64,000 nucleotides of DNA. Origin: Manihot esculenta. Lineage: Eukaryota > Streptophyta > Magnoliopsida > Malpighiales > Euphorbiaceae. Location of the stretch: contig NC_035164.2 in assembly GCF_001659605.2 (NCBI RefSeq), forward strand, positions 14,994,295 through 15,058,294, in the 5' to 3' direction. The notes beneath the pieces are model-generated. The model saw only the letters and a list, made by a program, of their open reading frames with translations, was not told the DNA's origin and did not search any database. Shown one piece after another: positions 10,154 through 20,832 of this stretch (positions within the stretch are counted from its first letter, which is position 1; every line of letters begins with the position of its first letter). Position numbers and translations under genes: made by a program.

Positions 10154-13100
10154 TTAGAAGAGATGAGGATATTGCTGGAGTATGGACTCCCATGTCTCCC
10201 AGGTACATTCTTCGATGTTGTGGTGATTCCAAAGGACTTTCACCATCGGGATCTCCTTGTTTCTCAACTTTCTGATCTGGGTGTCTAGGATCCGTACTAG
10301 CTGCTCAACATAGGTGAGATCTTCTTTGATCTCCACATCAGGCTCACTAAGAACCTTGCCCGGATCTGACACGAACTTTCTTAATATGGAAACGTGGAAA
10401 ACCGGATGGATTCTCTCCATTGAAGCAGGTAAATCTAGTTTATATGATACATTCCCGATCTTTTGCAAGATTTCAAAGGGTCCAATGTATCGTGGAGCTA
10501 GCTTACCTTTCTTCCCGAACCGAATCACCCCTTTCATCGGAGACACCTTGAGCAATACCAAATCCCCCTCCTGAAACTCTACTTGCCTTCTGCGGATATC
10601 TGCATAACTCTTCTGCCTGCTTGCAGCAGTCTTGATCCTTTCTCTGATTATGGGCACCACTTTGCTGGTGATCTCTACTAGCTCAGGCCTTGCCAAAGCC
10701 CATTTCTCCAACTTCTTCCCAACAGACAGGCGACCTGCACTTCCTTCCATACAAAGCTTCATATGGAGCCATCCCTATGCTAGCATGATGGCTGTTATTG
10801 TAGGCAAACTCCACCAAAGGTAGATGCTGCCTCCAAGAATCGCCAAAATCTAGCACACACATTCTGAGCATATCCTCTATTGTCTGGATGGTCCTCTCTG
10901 ACTGTCCGTCCGTCTGTGGATGGAAAGCAGTGCTAAAATCCAACCTAGTACCCATAGCATTCTGCAGACTCCGCCAGAATCTGAAGGTGAACTGGGGTCC
11001 TCTATCAGACACTATTGAAATAGGAACCCATGCAATCTGACAATCTCATCAACATACACCTACGCCAACTTGTCCACAGAATAGCCACTTCTGACAGGGA
11101 TGAAGTGAGCAGATTTGGTCAGTCTGTCCACAATCATCCATATGGAGTCTAATCTGTTGGACGATGCCGGTAACCCCACTACGAAGTCCATAGCTATATT
11201 CTCCCATTTTCACTCTGGAATAGGTAGTGGGTTGAGCATTCCTGCCGGCTTCTGATGTTCCAGCTTCACCCTCTGACATACTTCGCAGGCTGACACGAAC
11301 TGTGCCACATCTCTTTTCATAGCTGGCCACCAATAAACTCTTTTCAGATCTTGATACATTTTGGTGGCTCCAGGGTAAACACTGTATCTAGCATTATGAG
11401 CCTCCCTCATAATGTCTCCCTTTAAACCCACGTCGTCTGGTACACACAATCTATTCCCATAGCGGAGGATCCCCTTGCTGTCAAATCTGAACTCTTCGTT
11501 CTTGCCTGACTGAACAGTCCTGGCAATCTTTACTAACTCTGGGTCCTCATGTTGTTTCTGAGCCACCTGCTCCAGAAATACGGGTGCCATTCTCATCTGG
11601 GCAATCAAAGCACCAGTACCAGACAACTCCAACTGCAAACCTTCATTAATGACCTCGAAGAACTGCCTCACCACTAGTCTTCTCTCTGCTGAAATATGGG
11701 ACAAACTGCCAAGTGATTTCTGGCTTAAGACGTCTGCCACAACATTCGCCTTACCCGTATGGTACTGAATCTTGCAATTATAGTCACTAAGCAGTTCTAC
11801 CCATCTTCTCTGCCTCAGATTTAACTCTCTCTGACTCAAGATGTACTGCAAGCTTTTATGATCTGTGACGATCTCACATTTCACCCCATAAAGGTAATGC
11901 TTCCACATCTTGAGTGCAAAGATCACCGCTGCCATTTCTAGGTCATGTGTAGGGTAATTCAACTCGTGCTTCTTCAGCTGTCTAGAAGCATAAGCAATCA
12001 CCCTTTCATTCTGCATCAGCACACAACCCAGTCCCACACGGGACGCATCACAATACACTGTGAAGTCTTCATTATTAGTTGGCAGAGCTAACACCGGTGC
12101 CGACGTCAACCTCTTCTTTAGCTCTTCAAAGCTCTCTTCACACTGGTCGGTCCACACAAACCTCTGATTTTTCTTAGTTAGTCTGGTCATAGGAGCTGCA
12201 ATCTTAGAGAAGTCCTGAACGAACCTCCTGTAGTAACCTGCCAAACCCAAGAAGCTCTTGATCTCTGTCATTGTAGTGGGTCTAGGCCAGTTAGCCATAG
12301 CTTCTACCTTCTTGGGGTCCACCTCTATTCCATTTTCTGACACAACATGCCCCAAGAATGAAATGCTCCTCAGCCCGAACTCACATTTGGAGAACTTGGC
12401 ATACAAGCCATGTTCCCTCAAGGTCTGCAGAACTAACCTCAGATGATGGGCATGCTCCTCTGCATTCCTGGAGTACACTAAGATATCATCTATGAAGACA
12501 ATAACAAAGTGATCTAGATACTGACTAAAAACTCTGTTCATGAGGTCCATGAATGCTGCAGGGGCATTGGTTAACCCGAACGGCATCACAAGGAACTCAT
12601 AGTGCCCATATCGGCACATCCTCTTCTCTTATCCTCAGCTGATGGTACCCGGATCTCAGATCTATCTTGGAGAAACAACCTGCTCCTGCTAGCTGGTCGA
12701 ATAGATCGTTGATCCTTGGCAACGGGTACTTATTCTTGGTAGTGACCTTGTTCAACTGCCTATAGTCGATACAAAGTCTGAGGGATCCATCCTTCTTTCT
12801 AGCAAACAGCACTGGAGCACCCCAAGGTGAGGTACTCGGTCGGATGAAGCCCTTATCTACCAACTCTTGCAACTGCTCTTTAAGCTCCTTCAATTCAGCT
12901 GGTGCCATCCTGTAGGGAGGGATAGAGATCAGTCTGGTTCTAGGCATCAATTCAATTTCGAACTCTATCTCCCTAGCGAGTGGTAAACCTGGCAGCTCAT
13001 CTGGGAAGACGTCTAAAAACTCACTGACCACGGGCACTGAGGCGGGCTCTCTGACATGACTATCCATCTCCCTCACATCAGCTAGAAAACCCTGATAACC

Positions 13101-13545
13101 CCTCCTGAGCAGCCTACGAGCCTGTAGGGCTAATATCAAACCTCTAGGTGTACCACTCCTGTCTCCTATGAAGACAACCTCTGACCCATCCTGATCTATG
13201 AATCTGACTACCTTATCTCTGCAGTCCAAGGTAGCACCATGGGTAGATAGCCAATCCATCCCTAGAATGACGTCAAAATCTGTCAAATCTAGAACCACAA
13301 GGTCGGCTGAAAGGCATCTCCCCTCAACAAAAATTAGACTACACTGGCAGACTGACTCTGCCACTGACGGGTCACACTTAGGTCCACTGACCCATAGGGG
13401 GCACTCTAACCCAGAGACCATCAAACCCAATTTCTCGACGGCTCTCGGAGCAATAAAAGAATTAGATGCACCAGGGTCCATTAAGGCATAAACATCTGAA
13501 CAACCAATGATGAGATTACCTGACACCACGGTGTTTGATGCATTT
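10154..13545 (-). pseudogene. E1 pol: protease, RT, RNase H, integrase, chromodomain (broken)
   Basis: Read on the minus strand from 13545. Protease has [13 protein letters not shown] begins with [20 protein letters not shown] and reaches FIDDILVYS; RNase H has [14 protein letters not shown] and [10 protein letters not shown]; the integrase zinc region ends [16 protein letters not shown]; the chromodomain ends WNHHNIEECTWETWES. Lesions seen: loss of about 20 bases in RT near 12610, which shifts frame; a Trp-to-stop TGA at 11210-11212; and further frame breaks near 11030 and 10690-10760 in the integrase core. The 5' side is cut by E2 between gag and protease. Enzymes from this copy cannot be made. 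Confidence 0.92.
13541..13545. repeat. Target-site duplication of E2, left copy
   Basis: CATTT, repeated at 40597-40601. Removing E2 with one copy joins the E1 gag C-terminus (FTMTQQEAN) to the protease leader ([10 protein letters not shown]). Confidence 0.92.
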
Positions 13546-15797
13546 TGTAACGACCCCAAAATGGACCGTCACCGGCACTAGGATTCAGGTCGGCTTAAGG
13601 CCGCTAGAACCCGTAGCAAGCCTGCTATACTCTCTATGTACCTGTAAAACTCATACATGATCATACATTTTTTGTGAAAATAAAAACTCTTTTCTGAAAC
13701 AAGGCTTAACCTGTGCATGCACTATCTCTGTACTTTGTACTCTGTACTCTGTACCCCTGACTAGAGCTTGCTCTAGATGGGTTAACTCATACCTGTTAAG
13801 CCTGGTGTTTCACATACAGTAAAACAGATATACATCTACAAATCATGTTATGAACAACATCACTAAGTCAAGCACATTTCTAACTTTATACACAACTATT
13901 AATCTCTTTAATATTACATGTCCACTCTACACTATTACACATCTCTTTACTCTTTCTGTACTCTGTGGATCTCCTCTGTATACTGTACACTGAACCTGCA
14001 AAACAGGGGTTAAGGGAGTGGGATGAGCTCTATAGCCCAGTGAGTAGAACAGTAAAACATCTCAGTAAATTATGATCTCATGGAATGCACCATATCACAG
14101 ACAATTCACATCAAGGGAAACCTGTCACCACATAGTCCCGAGAACTCTGCCGTGCCAGGGCGTAGAATCGAGCACCTGGTCTTCCTGTCATATATGTATA
14201 TGTGTATATAACACCTCTGTACTTACCATTGCCAGGGCGTAGTCAAAGGCTCCTGGACTTTACTATATACCTGCCAGGGCGTAGTCAAAGGCTCCTAGAC
14301 TTCTCTGTACCTGCCAGGGCGTAGTCAAAGGCTCCTGGACTTCTCTCAGAGACTACTGGATCATTCAGTATTCACCCACAACAACAATGAACTATGCAAT
14401 GCAACATATTCGTGCATACTAATGCAAACAACCTGTTGTATATTCATGATGCATGACCTATGCTGAAAAGTAGTTTATGTCTCAATTAAAAGTATTAAGT
14501 TTAGTTCCACTCACCTCTGGCTAACTGGACTGACTCTGCAGGCTCTGACAATTCTGGAGCAGTACTCACTGCTGCTCTCTCTGGTTCCTCTGGTCTGTAC
14601 CTATACAGATGGACTCAAATGAGGGTCCAAACTCACTTATGAACACCTCTATGAAACTCCCCAAGAATCCCCTTAAACTCACTCTAATATCTATGCAAAG
14701 CATGCAAAGGAAAGCTGGACAGGACACTTTCGGCGGTAGGTTCGGCGGCCGAAAGTCCTTTCCAGAGACGAAACTCATGCACCTTCGGCGGCCGAATCTC
14801 TACTTTCGGCAGCCGAACCCTTTCGGGGGCAAGTTTCGGAGGCTGAAAGGCACTCCAGAGACGAAAGTCTCTAACCTTCGGCGGCACCTTCGGCGGCCGA
14901 ACTCCCTCCAGAGCCGAAAGTCCAAAAGCTCGAGGGCAAGCTTGGGCAGCCGAAGCCACCTCCTCATGGGTTCGGCGACCGAATGTACCTTCGGCGGCCG
15001 AACCTGAGTTCATCCGCAAGGCAGAAACGTGTTCTGCCTCTCGCCAAAAGCACCAAAACCCTCTCAACCTCAACCACCTCAATTCCTCAACTTGCATATA
15101 CCCAAGTATATGCTCAAAGGGGTCAGAAACTACCTTAAAACCCCAAACACACAACAAAAACAACACAGAAACAAGCTTTACTCACAAAATCATCAAAACC
15201 TCACAAATAACCCTATTCATGCAACTCTCCCCCAAAACCACATAAAACCTTCAGAAAACATAAAAATAAGCTCAGGATCTTCACTTACCTCTTGAAACCA
15301 AGAATCTGAACGATCCTAACGTGGAGTTTTGGAGCACCTCTCCTTCAAACTCTCCAAACTTCACAACTTTGAGTTTTTAGCTTAAAACCTTCAAAATAAC
15401 ATAAAAACTAATCAAATCTTTGCAAGATTGGATGAAAACATGAAAGAATACTCACAAAGGACAGGGTCTCACCTCAGCAAGTGAAAGAAAACGGTGATGG
15501 TTATCCTTTCAACCGACTGAGGGCCATTTATAGGTGGCTGGCCAGACCACCTTCGGCGGCCACATGTGAAACCGAAAGCCATGCATGTTCGGCGGCCGAA
15601 CCTCAACTTCGGCGGCCGAACCTGGCTTTTCTGCCTTGGTTCAATTCATTCAAAAACTCAGTTTCATAAGCTTTAAAACTATGTAACATACCAAAACATG
15701 GTAGAAAAACATCACTCTCACCCTTCTAGAGACTTCCGACATCCGAAATTCCATCGGAAAGTAGAATTCCGATGCCGGACTCTAGCCGGGTATTACA
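13546..15797 (-). repeat. E2 3' LTR
   Basis: 2252 bp, ends TGTAACGACC...CGGGTATTACA. The minus strand carries a TATA-like CCTATAAATGG near 15526-15536, two clusters of TTCGGCGGCCGAA-type palindromes (14725-15005 and 15550-15625) and a donor CAAGAG|GTAAGT near 15290. Confidence 0.93.
14230..14342 (-). repeat. Minisatellite in E2 3' LTR
   Basis: Three copies of a unit containing GCCAGGGCGTAGTCAAAGGC, starting near 14230, 14272 and 14313. The 5' LTR of E2 carries the same three units (about 31928-32040). Confidence 0.88.
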
Positions 15798-15832
15798 TTC
15801 TCCCCCCTTAAGAACATTCGTCCTCGAATGGT
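15798..15832 (-). promoter_or_regulatory. E2 polypurine tract and hairpin
   Basis: The minus-strand purine run TTAAGGGGGGAGAA abuts the LTR. The neighbouring inverted repeat AACATTCG-TCCT-CGAATGGT has one base mismatched relative to the perfect hairpins in E4 and E5. Confidence 0.8.
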
Positions 15833-15846
15833 CCTAAAACAAACAA

Positions 15847-18301
15847 TTAACACATAAAAAGGAGGAAACTAACCTCAAACAAATATGGATACTGCTGGAG
15901 CATAGACTCCCGCGTCTCCCAGGTGCACTCTTCTAGATTATGGTGGTTCCACAGAACTTTCACCATTGGGATCTCTTTGTTCCTTAGCTGTCTGACCTGT
16001 GTGTCCAGAATCCGCACTGGCTGCTCTATATAGGTGAGATCTGTATGAATCTCCACCTCAGGCTCACTCAGAACCTGATTCGGATCTGACACAAACTGCC
16101 GTAGCATAGAAACATGAAATACCGGGTGAATTCGCTCCATAGAAGCAGGTAAATCCAGCTTTTACGACACATTTCCGATCCTCTGCAGAACCTCAAAGGG
16201 TCCAATGTACCGTGGAGCTAATTTACCCTTCTTCCCAAAACGAACCACTCCCTTCATTGGAGACACTTTTAGCAATACCCAATTACCCTCCTGGAACTCT
16301 AACTGTTTTCTGCGAACGTCTGCGTAACTTTTCTGTCTGCTCTAAGCTGTTCTGATTCTCTCTCTGATCATGGGCACCACTCTACTGGCAATCTCTACTA
16401 ACTCTGGCCCTGCAAGAGCCTGCTCTCCTATCTCTTCCCAGCAAACAGGTGATCTGCACTTCCTCCCATACAACGCTTCATAAGGAGCCATCCCTATGCT
16501 AGCATGATGGCTGTTATTGTAGGCAAACTCCACCAAAGGTAGATGCTGCCTCCAAGAACCGCCAAAGTCTAACACACATAGTCGAAGCATATCCTCTATG
16601 GTCTGAATGGTCCTTTCTGACTGTCCATCAGTCTGTGGGTGGAAAGCAGTGCTAAAATCCAATCTCGTGCCCATCGCACTCTGCAGACTTCGCCAAAATC
16701 TAGAGGTAAACTGAGGTCCTCTGTCTGAGACTATAGACACTGGAACTCCATGTAATCTCACTATCTCATTCAGATATACCTGTGCCAACTTATCCACAGA
16801 ATAGTTACTCCGTACTGGAAGAAAATGAGCAGATTTCGTGAGTCTGTCCACAATCACCCATATAGAGTCTATCCTGTTGGACGCTGCTGGTAAACCTACT
16901 ACAAAATCCATAGCTATGTTCTCCCATTTCCACTCTGGAATCGGTAATGGGTTAAGCCTTCCGGCTGGTTTCTGATGTTCTAGTTTCACCCTCTGGCAAA
17001 CCTCATAGGCTGTCACAAACTGCGCCACTTCTTTCTTCATGGCTGGCCACCAATAAACCCTTTTCAGATCCTGATACATCTTGGTGGCTCCTGGGTGAAC
17101 ACTATACCTCGCATTATGAGCTTCCCTCATAATGTCTTCCTTCACACTGCTCCTATCTGGTACACAAAGTCGACTCCCATAACGGAGGATCCCTTTGCTG
17201 TCAAATCTTAACTCTGCACTGTTGCCTGACTGAACAGTCTTGGCAATTTTCATCAACTCTGGGTCCTCGTGCTGTCTCTGAGCTATCTGCTCCAGAAACA
17301 CAGGTGTCACTCTCATCTGTGTTGTCAACGCACCTGTACCAGACAACTCTAGCTGTAACCCCTCTTCTAAGAGCTTGTAAAGCTCCATCACAACTGGTCT
17401 CCGCTCTGCTGCTATATGGGATAAACTGCCTAGTGACTTCCGGCTTGGGGCGTCTGCCACAACATTCGCCTTACCCGGATGATACTGGATTCTACAATCA
17501 TAATCACTGAGCAATTCTACCCATCTTCTCTGCCTCAAATTCAGCTCTCTCTGACTCAAGATGTACTGTAAACTCTTGTGATCGGTGAAGATCTCACATT
17601 TAACCCCGTAGAGGTAATGTCGCCACATCTTGAGTGCAAAAATAACTGCTGCCATCTCTAGGTCATGGGTAGGGTAATTCAACTCGTGCTTCTTCAACTG
17701 TCTAGAAGCATAAGCTATCACCCTATCACTCTGCATCAAAACACAGCCCAATCCCACTCGAGATGCATCACAGAACACTGTGAAATCCTCATTACTAACA
17801 GGCAGATCTAACACTGGTGCTGTTGTCAATCTCCTCTTGAGCTCCTCAAAGCTCTCTTCACACTGGTCTGACCAGACAAACTTCTGGTTCTTCTGAGTCA
17901 GTTTGGTCATAGGAGCAACTATCTTTGAGAAGTTCTGAACGAACCTCCTGTAGTAACCTGCCAGTCCCAGAAAGCTTTTAATCTCAGTCACTGTAGTGGG
18001 TCTGGGCCAGTTAGCTACAGCCTCTATCTTCTTGGGATCTACCTCAATACCCTCTGCTGATACTACATGTCCCAAGAAGGAAATGCTCCTCAACCAAAAC
18101 TCACACTTTGAGAACTTGGCATACAAACCATGCTCTCTCAGTGTCTGCAGAACTATCCGCATATACTGGGCATGCTCCTCTGCATCTCTGGAATACACTA
18201 AAATATCATCGATGAAAACAATGACAAAGTGATCCAAAAACTCAGTGAAAACTATGTTCATGAGATCCATGAATGCTGCAGGGGCGTTAGTCAACCCGAA
18301 C
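15847..18301 (-). pseudogene. E2 pol, C-terminal half: RT palm to chromodomain
   Basis: On the minus strand the frame enters at [17 protein letters not shown], keeps FIDDILVYS, RNase H ([24 protein letters not shown]), the integrase zinc region and core ([28 protein letters not shown]) and ends with a chromodomain ([18 protein letters not shown]). Stops interrupt the integrase-chromodomain linker at 16342-16344 (TAG) and 16162-16164 (TAA replacing a Tyr codon). The usual stop after YLF is lost, adding nine residues to 15847. The N-terminal half lies beyond E3, and about 110 bp of RT between the halves is missing. Confidence 0.92.
18297..18301. repeat. Presumed left target-site copy of E3 (partner lost)
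   Basis: CGAAC precedes the E3 LTR. Uninterrupted relatives read CCCGAACGGCATCAC, so a second CGAAC should follow E3, but that side has been deleted. Confidence 0.55.
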
Positions 18302-18477
18302 TGTAATACCCGGCTAGACTCCGGTATCAAAATTCCTACCGTCCGGTGGAATCTTGGATGTCGGAGACCTCTAGAAGGGGTAAAACCATGTTTTCATGAA
18401 ATGTTTTAATGTTTTGATGATATGAAGTAAAGAGGAAATGATTTTTTGAATAAAAACACCCTTGGAGGAAACTCAGG

Positions 18478-18610
18478 TTCGGCCGCCGAAACTCAAAGTT
18501 CGGCCGACGAACATGCATGCATTTCGGGTGAGCCTTAGGCCCCCGAAGGCATAAGTGAGGGAAGCCCAGGTTCGGCCGCCGAACATGGCATGCATGCGGA
18601 GGCACGTTCG
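18478..18610 (+). promoter_or_regulatory. Upstream GCCGCC palindrome cluster in E3 LTR
   Basis: At least three copies or near-copies of TTCGGCCGCCGAA (18478-18490, near 18499 with one change, near 18571) lie just upstream of the TATA box. Each is an imperfect palindrome containing GCCGCC, the core of the GCC box bound by AP2/ERF factors. Binding is inference; the repetition is seen. Confidence 0.6.
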
Positions 18611-18637
18611 ACTCCCGAATGTGGCCTGGCCAGCCAC

Positions 18638-18644
18638 TATAAAA
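18638..18644 (+). promoter_or_regulatory. TATA box of E3 LTR promoter
   Basis: TATAAAA within GGCCAGCCACTATAAAAGAA. Equivalent boxes preceded by GGCCAGCCAC or a close form occur in the other LTRs (26282 in the right E3 LTR, 47442 in S2, minus-strand copies near 2838, 40344, 44351 and 61190). Transcription should start roughly 25-35 bases downstream. Confidence 0.75.
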
Positions 18645-18877
18645 GAACCCCTTAGCCGAAATGGGCGAGCTTTCTCCCCATTTTCGGCCAAGGTGAGCCC
18701 TTCCACCGTTCCTCACCAACTTTGAGTTCTTTCCTTCAAATCTTTCACGATTTTCACAAGTTTTCATCTTCTTTTGAAGATTTTCAAGTTTTGAGCGAGT
18801 TTTGGAGCTTTGAGGTTCAAGAACTCAAATCTCTCCCATCTCCGAGTTTAGGTCGTCTCTCTCTCGATCTTCAAGAG

Positions 18878-18883
18878 GTAAGA
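18878..18883 (+). promoter_or_regulatory. Predicted splice donor 1 in E3 leader
   Basis: TTCAAGAG|GTAAGAG. The same CAAGAG|GTAAGT-type site is kept in E1, E2, E4, E5, S1 (as AAAAG|GTAAGC) and S2, always in the sense orientation of the LTR. The matching acceptor would be TGTGTAG ending at 19473. Confidence 0.5.
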
Positions 18884-19546
18884 GCCGATCTTAAGCTCAT
18901 CGCATGTTTTAAGTAAGTTTTATGTAAGATCTATGAGGTAGAATGCATGTTTATCTTATAGTTAGGTTTATGAGCTTATGTTGTGATTTTGAGCAATGTG
19001 TTGTTGTTGTGTGTTGTAGTTGGGGTTTACGATAGTTTGAAGCCCCTAGGAGACAATGTATGTATATTTGCATGATTTGAATGAGTTTTATGCATGTTGG
19101 AATGAGAAGCGGGAGTTTTTGTGCAAAGGGAACCAAGTTTCTACCCTTTGGCAGAAACCAGGTTCGGCAGCCGAAGGACTTTCGGCCGCCGAACCTGCCT
19201 GGAAGGCAGGCCTTTCAGCTGCCGAAGTTACCCCCGAAAAGAGAATTTCGTCTCTGTCTGGGACTTTCGGCCGCCGAAGGTGCCGCCGAACCTGCCTGGG
19301 TTTCTGCTCTGGAGGGACTTTCGGCCGCCGAAGGTGCCGCCGAACCTGCCCTGTTCAGCCTTCCTTTGCATGTTTTTGCATGATTGTTTTGAGGTTTTTT
19401 AGGGGGTTTTTGGGAGATGTTTTTAGAGTTATGTTCTAATTTTTTGGTCCCTCATTTGAGTCCACCTGTGTAGGTTCGGACCCGAGAAACCGAGGACCCC
19501 AGCAGTGAGTTCAGCTGCTTCTGAGTCAGTAGAGCTTCAGCCAGAG

Positions 19547-19552
19547 GTGAGT
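19547..19552 (+). promoter_or_regulatory. Predicted splice donor 2 in E3 leader
   Basis: GCCAGAG|GTGAGTAG. It is kept in every LTR of the group (minus-strand equivalents at 43385-43386 in E1, 32210-32211 in E2, 1909-1910 in S1; plus strand at 48405 in S2). Paired with the acceptor at 20823-20824 it would remove 19547-20824, including the primer site. Confidence 0.5.
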
Positions 19553-19757
19553 AGAATAAACCTTTACGATTTAAAGCAATTAAATTATAAAGTTTTGAGC
19601 ATGTTCATGCATCATGAATGCCATGTGATGAATTAGGTTGTTTGCATTAGAACTCACGAATATGTTGCATTGCATTTATGATGTTGATGTGGATTGGTTA
19701 TTGGATGACCCTTTAGTCCTCATATGATATGATGATGTTATGGCATGATACGGTATG

Positions 19758-19913
19758 GAAGTCCAGGTTGTACCCATTCTACGTCCCTGGCACGATGTAA
19801 GAGAAAGTCCAGGTTGTACCCATTCTATGTCCCTGGCACATTGGAATGTTATGTTATGTTATGTTAAGAGAAAGACCGGTTGACCCATTCTACGTCCCGG
19901 CACTTTGGAATGT
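19758..19913 (+). repeat. Minisatellite in E3 5' LTR
   Basis: Three diverged copies of a unit built on GTCCAGGTTGTACCCATTCT and ACGTCCCTGGCAC, separated by spacers that include a short TTATG repeat. The right LTR has the same array. E1 carries a related unit, E2 and E4 different ones. Confidence 0.85.
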
Positions 19914-20573
19914 AGAGGACTATTGGTGACAATACCATCCGAGATGTGATTTTTTGTGATGTGTTGCATTACATGATGGCATGAGATTTTAAATGTTGTT
20001 TTCTATTATTCTGCTCACTGGGCTCTAGTAGCTCACCCCTTCTCCCTAATCCCCCAGGATTGCAGGTACGGGTTAGACAGAGAAGTCAAGAAGAGTAAAG
20101 TCATATATTTGTAATAGATAGAAAGTGGACATGATAAATTGTAAGATGATGTAAAGTTGAATAGTCATGTTATGTATAATGATATTGAGGATTAGAAGTT
20201 GTGCTTGACCCTATAGATGTTGTTATCCCTTTTAATACATGATCTTAGATGTTTTATGATGCTTATGTAAATGTTTTATGATGCTTATGTAAACCAACTC
20301 AACGTATGATGTATCGCCCATTGAGGCATTGATGAGATCCCATAGAGGGGTCAAGTTTATGATTATGACTATGTTTAGTGCATGCACAGGTTGAGTTTGG
20401 TGTATGATAGAATGTATGAAAGAAAAGTTTTAAATTTTTATGTATGTTGTTGATCATGTATGGGATTAAACAGGTTTACAGGTTACATGTCAGGCTTGCT
20501 ACGGGTCCCGGCGGCCTTAAGCCGATCTGGATCCTAGCGCCGGTAGCGGTCCGATTTTCGGGTCGTTACAGAA

Positions 20574-20586
20574 TGGTATCAGAGCC
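20574..20586 (+). promoter_or_regulatory. E3 primer-binding site (initiator Met tRNA)
   Basis: TGGTATCAGAGCC starts three bases after the LTR end, complementary to the 3' end of plant initiator Met tRNA. The same site recurs after the second LTR (28235). Confidence 0.93.
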
Positions 20587-20832
20587 CTAGGTTCATATGG
20601 TCGGACCTAGAGTGTTGGGCTCATAGATGTTATAAGAAGGTCAAGCACAATAGGAAGATCATGTCCACTAGGATGGGATGTGGAGTCCTGTCTTGCATGA
20701 TGATGTGAAATGCCATGATTATATGCATGTGCATTAATGATATGTGATGTATGTGATGAGGGTTCATGTGTGCCCACATGAACCATATGATGCTAATGTT
20801 TGCTTGTTATGTGCTGCCTTTCAGAAAACAGG
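20587..20832 (+). promoter_or_regulatory. E3 untranslated leader with 3' splice acceptor before gag
   Basis: No gene. The stretch ends TGTGCTGCCTTTCAG (AG at 20823-20824) after TGCTAATG, a plausible branch point, and the gag ATG follows nine bases after the AG. A pyrimidine-rich acceptor at the same place is present in E1, E2, E4 and E5. Confidence 0.55.

Larger units (their letters stand above)
18302..20570 (+). repeat. E3 5' LTR
   Basis: 2269 bp, ends TGTAATACCC...GGGTCGTTACA. In order it holds an upstream palindrome cluster (18478-18610), TATA box, presumed transcript start, donor 1 (18878), a second palindrome cluster (19160-19350), a conserved block after TGTGTAG (19474-19546), donor 2 (19547), a minisatellite (19758-19913), a CT-rich tract ending CCCCCAG near 20057, and the conserved word TGCATGCACAGGTT near 20385. 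Confidence 0.95.

Noticed and set aside
14725..15005. Regular palindromic repeats resembling a CRISPR array
   Set aside because: The repeats are 13 bp, irregularly spaced, vary in sequence and lie in LTRs of a plant genome. There are no cas genes.
18302..18330. N-terminal residues [10 protein letters not shown] of the minus-strand frame ending at 16342
   Set aside because: They are translated from the E3 LTR; genuine E2 coding sequence stops at 18301.
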